From Hondaea fermentalgiana (taxonomy: Eukaryota > Sar > Bigyra > Thraustochytrida > Thraustochytriidae), in NCBI GenBank assembly GCA_014084085.1, contig NPFB01000229.1, forward strand, positions 45,850-57,609: a stretch of 11,760 nt of DNA. Reading direction: 5' to 3'. The position numbers were made by a program, and so were the translations under genes. A model generated the notes under the pieces. The model did no database searches, was not told where the DNA came from, and saw nothing but the letters and a program-made list of their open reading frames with translations. Positions 1-8,620 of this stretch are shown piece after piece; position 1 is the stretch's first letter; every line of letters begins with the position of its first letter.

Positions 1-6
1 GCGGAT

Positions 7-35
7 CTCCCTCCCTCCCTCCCTCCCTCCCTCCC
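7..35. repeat. (CTCC)n microsatellite
   Basis: Seven tandem CTCC tetramers make a pure pyrimidine tract on the plus strand (purine on the minus). It is followed at about 40-59 by three GCGAG pentamers. Both could be promoter-proximal sequence of a gene outside the window, but no gene is visible here. Confidence 0.9.
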
Positions 36-259
36 GCGCCGCGAGGCGAGGCGAGGCGGGGCTCTGCACCGGCGGCTGACAGGGACACACTCTGCATAGA
101 CAGACAGGGACAAGCAGACAAACGGAGCAGCCCGACGTGAAGAAGGGAAGGCGGCCGCGCTTCCTCCTTGCTACCTACCGCAGCGCCAACTGTAACCTTG
201 GCGGGTACGTAGTGCGCCTCAGCGGCTTGACTTGGCGTGGCGTGGCTTGGCTTGGCTTC

Positions 260-260
<1 letters not shown>

Positions 261-291
<31 letters not shown>

Positions 292-326
292 TGCGACAGC
301 GACAGCGACTGCGTCAGCGACTGCGA
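261..326. repeat. (CAGCGA)n hexamer repeat
   Basis: Eleven tandem hexamers are present. The first five are exactly CAGCGA, and the later ones alternate with CTGCGA or CTGCGT. The length is a multiple of three, so several frames stay open and give Ser-Asp or Ala-Thr dipeptide runs. These runs explain the small open frames here and are not evidence of a gene. Imperfect GGCTT/GGCGT repeats precede the block at about 232-258. Confidence 0.9.
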
Positions 327-401
327 ATGTGACAGCGCGGCAAGATCGAGAGCTGCTTCGCGCGTTGCTGCGCTGCGCGGTGTTGTGTTGTGCTCTGCGC
401 C

Positions 402-419
402 AGCTAGCTCGAGCTAGCT
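402..419. repeat. 18-bp perfect palindrome of AGCTAGCT
   Basis: The octamer AGCTAGCT occurs on both sides of a central CG, giving an 18-base sequence identical to its own reverse complement. A further AGCT follows directly, and related GCTAGC/AGCTAG words recur at about 474-493. The low complexity makes slippage a likely origin. No protein site is implied. Confidence 0.85.
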
Positions 420-905
420 AGCTAAAAGGTTAGTAAGTTTTATGCGAGCTGTGGCTGGCAGTCTCCGGGCTTTGCTAGCGAGCTAGATAGCTTCCTCCTC
501 GCAGCAGCCGCTCCGGAACAACAGCCAGCTTCTTGGCGCCGCTACGATCTACGGTCGCAGAGACGAGGCGCGAGGAGACGAGATTTCGAGGCCACGGCGG
601 GCCATGCACGCGACAGCGACGCGGAGCGAGGCGCGCGTCACAGACACCGCACGAGGAGGCGCCGCACGAGACCAACATGATGCTGAGCGAGGCCAGGCCA
701 GAGGCCAAGAGAGGCAGGCACCCGCACGCACGGTCACAGTGAAGCTGGATGTACAGAGTGTGCGTCGCAGAGCAGATCTCGCGCGCCTCCAAATGCAGGG
801 CTTTACGGCTGAATCGAGGTGCCTGGTCTTCGCGCTCTCGGTCGAGGCAGGCTGCAGCTGCACGCACGCACCGTGACAGATTGCAGGGCGAGCCTGGTTG
901 GCCTT

Positions 906-938
906 GCAGGCAGGCAGGCAGGCAGGCGGGCGGGCAGG
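906..938. repeat. (GCAG)n / (GCGG)n tetramer repeat
   Basis: Five GCAG tetramers are followed by two GCGG and one more GCAG. The block sits in the gene-poor left region and shows no link to a gene. Confidence 0.9.
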
Positions 939-1005
939 TCGCCTTAGTCGTACGTGGAGGGAAGCTCGCTCTTTCACGACAGGAAAGATGACCGCGAACA
1001 AACAA

Positions 1006-1011
1006 AATAAA
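1006..1011 (+). terminator. Possible orphan poly(A) signal AATAAA
   Basis: A canonical AATAAA lies on the plus strand in a locally A-rich stretch that follows GC-rich DNA. No plus-strand gene ending nearby can be recognised. It is either a chance match or the end of a transcript whose coding part lies left of the window. Confidence 0.2.
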
Positions 1012-1506
1012 AGAAAGTAATGCTTGGAGGGTGGGTGGGTGACTCATGTCGACGCTTCAGAGTTGGCCTGCTCCTCCGTCATCGCCCAACTTGCCTCACA
1101 CTGTGCGTGCGCGTGGCACGTAGTATTGTGAACGTCTCCGCTCAGTAGGACGACTCCCAGCGCGATGATCTTCTGCTTCATGGACTGGGGGCGACGACAG
1201 TGTTCTTACTTTTGCATGATCAAGTCTTCGTTTGGAGCACTCACATGATAAGCAAGTTTCCGCTAGATAGAGGGCTATTCTGGCCATCAAATCAAAGGAA
1301 GAACATCTTGCCAAGTCGATTTTAAAAAATTAAAAAAAAATGTGGAAGACAGGATGGGCTTCATTCTTGTTGGCGCTTCTGGCGCAAGACGTCCGCAGAA
1401 CCTCTACTTTTTTTTTTTTATAATCCATGTTCACAATTGAGAAAAAGAAAAGACAGTCTTCCTTGTGGCAAGAAGAGCATGACTTGTCCATATTAGAATG
1501 AGCCCG

Positions 1507-2454
1507 TCATTGCGAAGAAGAAAGGCTCGAGTAAGTGCCATTCTTGACCGATTCGTCGTGCATCCAGCTAAGTATCACACCGAGAATGGCAGCAAGCGTG
1601 ACGGCAACGCAGCCGGAAATAGCCATGGTGTCGAGTTCGGTGCTGATGGGCAGCGGCGAAGAGCCTTGCGATGACTGATTGCGGTGAATGCCGAGCAACG
1701 CCCAAATGCAGACACCCGCAAAATAGAGGTCCATGCGCACGACGGCCAACACCACAGTCAAAAGCGTCACGAAGCCGACGACAGCAATGGCAAAGTCGGC
1801 GCTACCAATCTGAGTCGTGGACTGGCTGGAGGGGTCATAAAGCGTGTTGGCAAAATTGAGAACAGCCGCCAAGGTCACCCAGCAAAGATTGGCCGAGACA
1901 GCGCCAAAGAGCGTTGCCTTGGTGAAGAAAGATACATCACTGCGCGTGTAGTCCACGTTGAGCAGCGTGTGCACATTGTAAAGCGAGTAAAAGGTCACAA
2001 AGAGAATCACGACGGCAAGCCAGTACGAGAATCCATGGGATGCGGCGCCATTCGCCACAAGCCATGCTCCGGAGAAAATGTAGTCTGCGCACATTGCAGC
2101 GAGATCCCAAAGTTAGTTTGTGTGTTCCCTTTCATGAATTCAAGAGCAAGAGGCTTTCGTATTGCTCCCCGTGGCGCCCACTTTTCTCCGATCCATCAAC
2201 GTACTAACAACCAGCCACACACGCGCATGCTCCATGCCATCGACATTGTAGCCATAAAAGAGCTCGTACCCCACGACGGTGGCATGCAGCGCATAGATCA
2301 TGCTCCACACGGAAAAGGTTCGGTCGTCCGGCTGCACGTACGAGTACGAGGCGCCCTTGGTCGTCCCATCGCTGTACATTGCAAACGCGAAGCCCGCCAG
2401 ACCAAACTGCGCCACAAAGGCCAGCGCCAGTGCTGCTGCGCTCACCGGCGCCAT
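1507..2454 (-). CDS. TspO/MBR-like multi-pass membrane protein, two exons
   Basis: This gene has two exons, 2454-2205 and 2084-1507, which join to a 275-residue protein. About seven or eight hydrophobic segments are visible, near residues 6-27, 47-69, 80-98, 103-122, 140-164, 179-200, 202-217 and 237-257. Several features recall TspO/MBR (tryptophan-rich sensory) proteins: FSVW at 47-50, a tryptophan in most helices (50, 80, 91, 105, 152, 211), NLCWVTLAAVLNFANTL at 149-165, and IWALLGI at 210-216 after a conserved-looking Asp202. TspO proteins bind porphyrin, heme or sterol ligands in bacterial outer, mitochondrial or secretory membranes. That function is inferred here. Classical members have about 160 residues and five helices, so this is a longer, divergent relative. 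I chose the start at 2454 because the preceding in-frame codons (to 2658) are polar, lack membrane segments, and the first helix begins directly after this Met. It is divergent from the Prp5 gene, with about 500 bp between start codons. Confidence 0.72.
2085..2204 (-). other. Spliceosomal intron of the TspO-like gene (120 nt)
   Basis: Read on the minus strand, the donor is A|GTACGT at 2205/2204 and the acceptor is GCGCAG|AC ending at 2085. The branch-point sequence ACTAAC is at 2117-2112, about 28 nt before the acceptor. Splicing joins phase 1 to phase 1, making an Asn codon (residue 84). This restores one continuous membrane-protein frame, whereas reading through gives Cys/Lys-rich residues and a stop. 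The same ACTAAC occurs before the acceptor in the Dbp2-like gene. Confidence 0.85.
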
Positions 2455-2952
2455 CTTCGCAGTCCTCGGTCCCTCTGCAGCGATGCTAGCTGTTGTCTCC
2501 GTCCGCGCCGGAAGAGCTTCACCGCCGCGAGATTGCAGTCGCTTGTTCAAGATCTGAATGCTCCGGGACGGCTTGGTCGAGAGGAGACAAAAGAACGAAA
2601 CGAAAGAACATTTTTTTGGTGTTGATTCAAGTTTTGACTGCCAGGATCGGCCATGCAAATGCTTACTGTGAATGGCTTCTCGTGCTCGCGACTTTAACAG
2701 CTAGGCACTGGTATCGCAATGCATGCATGCGAAGACCCGCCACCGCCACCGCTGCCGGACTTCGAATCGGCAACCTTGCTTCAACCAGTTGGTGCGGCGA
2801 TTATAGCTTCAGAACCATTCAGAACAGACCCGGAACCTCGAGATGCATAGTATATGCCCGTAGAGGGTATACAAAGCGCAACTGGCACAGAGAAGTTTTA
2901 CTGTTAGTCGAATGCAAAGTGCCATTGGAGAGGGCAGGGCACCAACGCCGCG
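2455..2952. promoter_or_regulatory. Divergent intergenic region, likely shared promoter
   Basis: These bases separate the start codons of the TspO-like gene (minus) and the Prp5-like gene (plus), so promoters and 5' untranslated regions for both should lie here. An imperfect hairpin occurs at 2850-2872: GTATA and CCC pair with GGG and TATAC around a five-base loop, with two unpaired bases on one side. An ATGCATGCAT palindrome lies near 2719-2729. No canonical TATA box can be placed confidently. Open frames crossing this region are overlaps from neighbouring genes and look non-coding. Confidence 0.5.
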
Positions 2953-3785
2953 ATGGGGCGCAGCGAGACGGAGAGCGAGCGCGGGCGCGAGCGCGAGCGC
3001 GGGAAGAAGGAAAAGAGGGAAAAGAGGGAAAAGAGGGAAAAGAGGGAGAAGAAGGAGAGCAAAAGCAAAAGCAAAAACAAAAAGAGCAAGAAAAGCAGTC
3101 GCAAACGTCACGGCGATGAGAGCAGGAGCCGTCGCAGGCACGACGACGACCGCCACGAGGACCGCCACCGCAGCAGGAGGAGATACGAGGATGAGCACGA
3201 GGAGGACTTTGACGACAAGAGACGAAAAAGGGAATATCACGATAGACCGAGCAGCCGGAAAAGATCTAGGGATCGCAAGAGGTCAAAAAGTCGTAAAAGG
3301 TCTCACTCCAGAAACTCGGTCTCTTCCTCTTCTTCAGCCTCCTCGTCCTCGTCCTCGTCCTTGTCCTCGTCCTCCTCGCCTGCATTGTCGCCTTCCAAAT
3401 CTTCGCGATTGGATGCAATGTCGAAAGGTGCTCAAGATGTTGATGCCTCCAAACGTTCGAGCGTATCACCACCGACAAAGCGTCCAAGATCGCAGTCACC
3501 GCCAACACAACGTCACGAGGATTCCATCTCTGCAAGTGTAGCGCGATCAACGACAAGAGACGAAGAAAAGGATTCTCCGGGGTCATTGTCCTCATCGAAA
3601 CCTACTGTTGCTCCTGTGGAGTCGACTCCCAAAGAGTCTGTTGAGGACGAGAAGCTTCGCAAACGCCGCGAAAGGCTTCAACGATGGAAAGAAGAGCAGG
3701 CACGCAAGGCCAAGGAAAAGGAAAAGGAAACGGAAACAGAAACAGAAACAGAAACGGAAGAAAAGAGTAGAATAAAAGAAGTAGC

Positions 3786-3819
<34 letters not shown>

Positions 3820-6819
3820 GCAACAACAGCAACAACAACAAATGGAAACACTCCCCAAGCGCCAAGCCCGGCACTCCCCACATTTTCAGCCCCATCTTCC
3901 CAGACGTTTGTACCTCGTCCCATGAAACTTAAGCGCGTCGGAATCTCTCGTGCACGGACGAGAAATCCTGAGGATGACGAGGACGAGGACGAGGCCGGTC
4001 ACGCCGCGCGACGTCGCGCGCAAAAGGGCGCAATGGCCTTTATGAAGAGACCAGGAGACGCTTCTGCCGCCAAAGGGCCAAGTCATGCGGAGACTAACGA
4101 CGATGAAGCAAACAACATGGACGATGGCGAGGAGGTGGATCCGCTCGATGCTTACATGGCCCAGCTTGGCCAAAGTGCATCAGGCTCGGGCTCAGGCTCG
4201 AGCTTGGGACCTGCTCGCGATGCGACAGTCACCCCCTTCGAGACCAGTAACGATACAAGAACAGCAGCAGCAACATCATCATCATCAGTAGCAGCAGCAG
4301 CAGCAACAACAACAACAAGAGCACCGACACATGAGGATGAAAAGGAAAACGACGACGCTGCGTCTCCTGCTGCCCGCGCCATCACGCTCGAGGAAATCAT
4401 GTCCGAGATAAAGTCTGACGTGGACACCGCTGGCGACGCGAACGACGCGCGAGATCGCAAAAAGGGATCCGGCACGGCGCGTAAGGCCCAGCGCGAAGAG
4501 CGAAACGAACAGGGTAGCTTTCATGCGGCCTTTTTGCAAGCGGCTCGCGCACGACGTGCCGCGGAAGAAGAGGAGACCCGACGTCTCCGCGCCGAGCGGG
4601 CCAAGGAGGCCGAAGCTGCGAGCGCCGAGCTGCAAAAGGCAGAGCCTGTAGTAGGACGTGGTGGAAGCGCCGGGGAAGATGGCGTAGGGATCATGGGAGA
4701 GGACGACGGGGAGCAAGATGCTGTTCTCGCAGAGCTCAGCAAGCCAAGCGTGTCGGCCATTGACTTGCTCAAAGAAAAAGCTCGCAAGAAGGAGCTCGCG
4801 CCTGTCGATCATAGCAAGATCGAGTATGAGCCATTTACAAAGGACTTTTATGTCGAGGCCCCGTCCCTCCGCGCCATGCCCGAAGGTCTTGTGGACCTCA
4901 CTCGCAAGGAGCTGGAAATCACGATTCGAGGCGCACGGCCACTCCCCAAACCCATCGAGCAATGGGCCCAATGCGGACTCAGCGATCGCATCATGAATGT
5001 CTTGCAACGCAGAGGCTGGGAAACACCCTTTGCCATTCAGCGCCAGGCCATACCAGCAATCATGAGCGGGCGAGACCTGATTGGTGTGGCCAAGACTGGT
5101 AGTGGCAAAACGCTTGCCTTTGTGGTGCCCATGGTACGACACGTGCTAGACCAACGCGCGCTCGAGCCTGGCGAAGGTCCCATCGCCCTCATCATGGCAC
5201 CTGCCCGAGAACTTGCGGTGCAGATCAACGAGGAAGTCAAGAAATTTGCCCGGGCTTGCCAAGTGAATTCTCTATGCTGCTATGGCGGCGTTGGCGTCAA
5301 AGACCAGATTTCGGCACTCAAGCGAGGTGTAGAGATCCTCGTTGCGACGCCGGGCCGTCTCATCGATTTGCTCACGGCCAACAACGGTCGTCTGCTCTCC
5401 TTGCAGCGCGTCACTTATATTGTTCTCGACGAGGCGGATCGCATGTTTGACATGGGCTTCGAGCCTCAGATCACCAAAGTAATTCGCAACACGCGTCCCA
5501 CGCGGCAAATCGTCATGTTTTCCGCCACCTTCCCCCCGCTTGTGGAGCGTGTGGCGTCCGAGGTCCTCAAAGAGCGACCCACCATTATCGTTGTCGGGGG
5601 TCGTGCAAAGCCTCCCTCCAACATCAAGCACCTCGTGGAAGTCCGCGAGCCGCACGACAAGTTCCCGCGTTTGCTGCAAATTCTCGGCGAATGGTACGAC
5701 GAGGATCACCAAATTCTGGTCTTTGTCAAGACACAGGCAAGCTGCGACAAGCTTTTCCAACAGCTTGTGCAAATCGGCTACAGTTGTCTCACGCTACATG
5801 GAGGCAAGGACCAAATCGATCGCGACAACACCATCACTGACTTCAAGAACAAGGTCACGACGCTGATGCTCGCCACGGGCGTTGCGGCGCGTGGTCTCGA
5901 CGTTGCAGACCTCCGGCTCGTAATCAACTTTGACGTACCGAATCATCTCGAGGAACTCATTCACCGCATTGGAAGAACAGGGCGTGCGGGTCGAGATGGA
6001 ACAGCCTTCACCTTTATTGCCCCCGACGAGGCAATGTACGCGCCAGACTTGGTAAAGGCGCTGCGGGATGCCAAACAAGAGATTCCGCCCGAAGTGTTGG
6101 CGCTCTCGGAATCCTACAAGCGTAAGATCGTTGCCGGTGAGGCCAAGTTCCGCAGCTCGGGTTATCGGGGCTCGGGCTTCAAGTTCACAGAAGACGAGAA
6201 GACTGCTTCGGCCAAGCAGCAAGAGCTCCTGCGCAAGGCCGAAGAGGTCAATCTTGGCATTCGCGGAGACGAAGATTCCTCGCAAAGTGCAGTGGAAGAT
6301 CCAGCCGCCGCCGAGTCGGCACGCCACGAGGAGTCTGTGGCGCGTGCCACGCGTCTTGCTGAGAAGTTCGCAGCGAGCGGTGCGCCCGAGCAAGCGGGCG
6401 GCGCCTCGTCTTCCTCATCTTCCTCGTCAAATGCGTCTGGGGCCGCAGACTCGGCTTTGGCTCGAGTTCGTCAGAGCGTTGCAGCCGCTGTGGAACGAGT
6501 CAAGGATGCTTCTTCGCAGTTCACCGAGTTTATCATCATCAATGACTATCCGACCAAGGTTCGTTGGAAGATGACGCACAAGGACACATTGAACGCCATT
6601 ACGGACAAGACTGGCGCGGGCATCACGGTGAAAGGCCAATATTCTGCGCCCGGAACGTCGCACACGGCGTCCGAGCCGCCGCTCTTTCTCCTTGTCGAGG
6701 GCGGGTCCTCTTACGATGTTGCGCGCGCTGCAACTGAGCTACGGCGCATTCTCGAGGAGACTACCCGTGACGTTGCGGCGTTGCCCTCGGGCACGAGCTC
6801 TCGCTATAAAGTGCTTTAA
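2953..6819 (+). CDS. PRP5: Prp5/DDX46-type DEAD-box RNA helicase
   Basis: This 1288-residue protein is encoded by one uninterrupted exon. In the family, Prp5/DDX46 is a nuclear ATPase that remodels U2 snRNP and proofreads branch-site pairing during pre-spliceosome assembly. Residues 1-200 are RS/RE/RK-rich with poly-Ser. RRERLQRWKEEQ (238-249) resembles the conserved RxxWREEQ region of DDX46. DPLDAYM (396-402) matches the family's DPLD motif, known to contact SF3B1. The pre-core segment DHSKIEYEPFTKDFY (619-633) is also typical. Core motifs are a Q motif near 690-700, Walker A AKTGSGKT (713-720), Ia PAREL (750-754), DEAD (826-829), SAT (857-859), V GVAARGLDV, and [10 protein letters not shown] (1004-1011). 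From about 1190 the FTEFIIINDYPTKVRW segment begins the C-terminal domain, which ends RYKVL as in DDX46. The MGR start also matches DDX46. Oddities are Ala for Thr in motif Ia and long simple-sequence insertions. The core assignment is very secure. Confidence 0.96.
3010..3047 (+). repeat. Coding 9-bp repeat (Lys-Arg-Glu) in the Prp5 gene
   Basis: About four tandem copies of a GGAAAAGAG nonamer encode a KRE-type charged repeat in the N-terminal region of the Prp5-like protein. The unit is a multiple of three, so length changes keep the frame. This fits a flexible, charged region like the RS/RE domain of DDX46. Confidence 0.85.
3787..3840 (+). repeat. Coding (ACA)n tract, poly-Thr in the Prp5 gene
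   Basis: An almost pure ACA trinucleotide tract, interrupted by GCA codons, encodes about 18 residues of poly-Thr/Ala (residues 279-296). Just before it (about 3730-3756) a GAAACA/GAAACG hexamer encodes Glu-Thr dipeptides. A similar mixed AGC/ACA/ATC tract lies at 4261-4320. All are upstream of the helicase core, in residues with no counterpart I recognise in other Prp5 proteins. Strand slippage is the likely origin. Confidence 0.85.
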
Positions 6820-7346
6820 TTTTACAACAAAAAGGAAAGAAACAGAGAGTCCTCCTCTCTTTGGAGCATGATTTGATAGAAACGACGACTTGACTTGTGT
6901 GGATTTTGTTTGGCCAACGCGCGCGCATGACCACGAGCTCGAAATGTTCAGTCAAAACCATTTGCTCCCAACATTTTTGTGCGATGGTCAGTCGTTCGAA
7001 CCGAAGCTACGTCAGGAAGCTTGCTCTTGAATGATTGTCGTGCCCTCGGCCTCGCCACTGTAAAAACTCCTCCCTCCTCCACGGTAAGACTGGTCAAGTA
7101 CTATCAACGAACTTGACCCCCCTCACTGTGAATCAAGTGTCGCTCGCTAAGGCTCGCTGGCAAGAACAAACTGTTTCGTCTGCAATAGCAGGATCGTGTC
7201 GCGTTGACCCGGATCCCGCGGCGCGGTAACGCAAGCGGCAACGCGTCACGCGAGCTCGCAGCAGCAGCGCGCACAAAACTGTCCGCCTGCAGTGCGAGCG
7301 AAAGAAAGCGAAAGTTGAGCGAAACGAAGCGAGCGAAAAGGGAAAA
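6820..7346. other. Intergenic region between Prp5-like and mitochondrial-type genes
   Basis: This region should hold the 3' end of the Prp5 transcript and the promoter and 5' untranslated region of the next gene; both lie on the plus strand. I see no AATAAA after the Prp5 stop. A perfect 8-bp inverted repeat with an 11-base spacer lies at 7092-7118 (GGTCAAGT...ACTTGACC). Four GCGAAA hexamers lie at 7298-7338, just before the next start codon. No RNA gene or convincing reading frame is visible. Confidence 0.5.
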
Positions 7347-8075
7347 ATGCTCGCGCTCAGCTGGAGCCCGCTTGTGCGCGCGACGACAGCGCGGGTCGTG
7401 CGCAGGGCGCTGGCGACCAAGGTGCCTGTCGAGATAGCGGAGAAACCGCACGTCGTGCTCCAAGATGGGGCCGAGTACCGCGTACCGGCACCAGAGGAGG
7501 TGACAGAAATGCCTCGTAAATTTCGCCAGCTGGGCAACGAGGCCATCTTTGAGCTGTCGATCCACGGCAAGCACGGCGCAACCCGTGAGCGCCTCGTGCG
7601 CGAGATCATGCGGGTCGATCAATGCGATTGGGTCGTTGCTCGTCAAAAGGTGAGCGAAATGAACGACGTCAATGACAAATTCATCCCGTTTGCACAAGTA
7701 CCTTACTACGTCGGTATGACGAGTGGGTTCTTGGGAGGCCTGATCTCGCTTCCGCTCGTTTTTCACAAGGGCACAGTGGTTTGGTTCGCAGAGAACGTTG
7801 TCAAGATGGACCCCTCTGAGATTCCTGTGGACGAAATGACCACGTGGTGGACCGTGGGCTCGTTTTCTTGGTCGTACATGGAGCCTCTCTTGGGCACGCT
7901 ATCTTTTGTGCTTTTGGCGGCGCAATTTTCGCGCGCCAACATGCAGCACCTCGAATTCCATCCTTATTCTTCCAAGATCAACGCCATGCGTGGCGATCGT
8001 CTCTGCCGTTTGTATCCCAACTACGAGAAGAGCATCGTCCGCGAATTTGCCATTACGGACTCATGGAACCGTTGA
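7347..8075 (+). CDS. Putative mitochondrial membrane protein of unknown family
   Basis: This single-exon gene encodes 242 residues. I do not recognise the family. The first 25 residues (MLALSWSPLVRATTARVVRR and following) are rich in Arg, Ala, Ser and hydrophobic residues with no acids, which is typical of a cleaved mitochondrial presequence; a cut near residues 20-25 is plausible. Residues 50-110 are charged and probably soluble. Two hydrophobic segments follow, at about 118-140 (with GMTSGFLGGL) and about 168-195 (with WMEP-like SYMEPLLG). Between them lies an acidic, tryptophan-containing loop with the sequence EIPVDEMTTWW. The C-terminus is basic and polar (206-242). The pattern suggests an inner-membrane protein with two helices, but this is inference. 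The start has an A-rich context (AAAAATG), favourable for eukaryotes. It converges on the Dbp2-like gene downstream. The protein looks real: its composition is balanced, codons are GC-ending, and it has no low complexity. Confidence 0.85.
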   Translation: MLALSWSPLVRATTARVVRRALATKVPVEIAEKPHVVLQDGAEYRVPAPEEVTEMPRKFRQLGNEAIFELSIHGKHGATRERLVREIMRVDQCDWVVARQKVSEMNDVNDKFIPFAQVPYYVGMTSGFLGGLISLPLVFHKGTVVWFAENVVKMDPSEIPVDEMTTWWTVGSFSWSYMEPLLGTLSFVLLAAQFSRANMQHLEFHPYSSKINAMRGDRLCRLYPNYEKSIVREFAITDSWNR

Positions 8076-8620
8076 GTCTAATAAGTGCAGTGCGAAGCCG
8101 TTGATGCTAAAGTAAATCGGGTCTGTATGTCTCAGGATGGGTGCACTTTGGGCTTTTGCAGCACCTTTCTAAAAGTGACTCTTCGGATGCCTTAGCCATG
8201 GATCGCCGCTGGCCGCCGAGCTCCGGGAGAAGTGACTTTTGACCGCGTCATGAAACGAGAAGCAGTAGGCGCCACATGCACTCTTTCGCACAAAAATAGA
8301 TATGCGGAACTGCTGTATGCGAGTGCGTGCGAAGCACTGCAACGACAATACCAACACATAAAATAATAAACTCATCTCTCAAGCAAGCGAGCGCCAAGTC
8401 TTATTCTCAACAGACCAAACAGCTGTGTTCGAGAAGAAAAGAGAAACTTGCAAGGGAAAAGTCAGCCGCTCCTGTTTGATGCGTTCACATGGCTTTGAAA
8501 TTTACAAGCACAGTTTTTTTTTTGCAGATCGATCGTGCTTTTCGGACAATCTCGAAGAGGTAGATTGACGATGACCCGCAAAATAACATATTTCGACAGG
8601 AAGAGGAAAATGTGGGTGCG
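8076..8620. other. 3' flank of the mitochondrial-type gene; no gene seen
   Basis: The first 290 bases are probably 3' untranslated region up to the poly(A) signal at 8365-8370. The remainder, up to the minisatellite, has a T10 tract at 8514-8523 followed by GCAG, which looks like a splice acceptor. All plus-strand frames after it close quickly or fail to connect with the repeat frame. I see no gene or RNA. Confidence 0.6.
8365..8370 (+). terminator. Poly(A) signal AATAAA for the mitochondrial-type gene
   Basis: A canonical AATAAA in an A-rich stretch lies 290 bases beyond the stop codon at 8073-8075. Cleavage would be expected some 10-30 bases further on. It is the first canonical signal after the gene on this strand that I found. 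Confidence 0.6.

Larger units (their letters stand above)
1..1506. other. Gene-poor, repeat-rich region with no convincing gene
   Basis: This stretch is GC-rich in its first 950 bases and carries several simple repeats, listed separately. Open frames of up to 190 codons exist on both strands between 137 and 1314. Their translations are low-complexity or Arg/Cys/Ala-rich, match no family I recognise, and overlap one another, so I do not call them genes. AT-rich tracts lie at 1321-1341 and about 1409-1422, close to the 3' end of the TspO-like gene. An AATAAA on the plus strand at 1006-1011, and a GTAAGT at 433-438 followed by a pyrimidine-rich AG at about 490-503, could belong to an untranslated or non-coding plus-strand transcript. 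This is not established. One short minus-strand stretch (1128-1181) has coding-like codons and is described in the findings. Confidence 0.6.

Noticed and set aside
475..1047. 190-codon minus-strand open frame and overlapping frames in the left region
   Set aside because: The composition is Arg/Ala/Cys-rich, it runs through simple repeats, several frames are open at once, and no domain is recognisable. GC-rich DNA has few stops.
1684..2625. 313-codon plus-strand open frame
   Set aside because: It is antisense to the TspO-like gene and runs across its intron. The translation is His/Arg-rich without any recognisable domain, as expected for a reverse-frame shadow.
4285..5142. 285-codon minus-strand open frame
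   Set aside because: It is antisense to the Prp5 coding sequence. The opposite strand carries well-conserved helicase motifs, so this is a shadow.
6975..7000. tRNA-like T-arm (GGTTCGAAC on the minus strand)
   Set aside because: Flanking bases do not form the T stem, and no acceptor, D or anticodon arms can be drawn.
7092..7118. 8-bp perfect inverted repeat (GGTCAAGT, 11-base spacer) as an operator or terminator
   Set aside because: A few such repeats are expected by chance in a window this long, and nothing else marks it as functional.
8514..8530. T10 tract plus GCAG as a splice acceptor for a gene containing the minisatellite
   Set aside because: No donor partner was found, and after this acceptor every frame either stops before the array or is out of phase with the open repeat frame.
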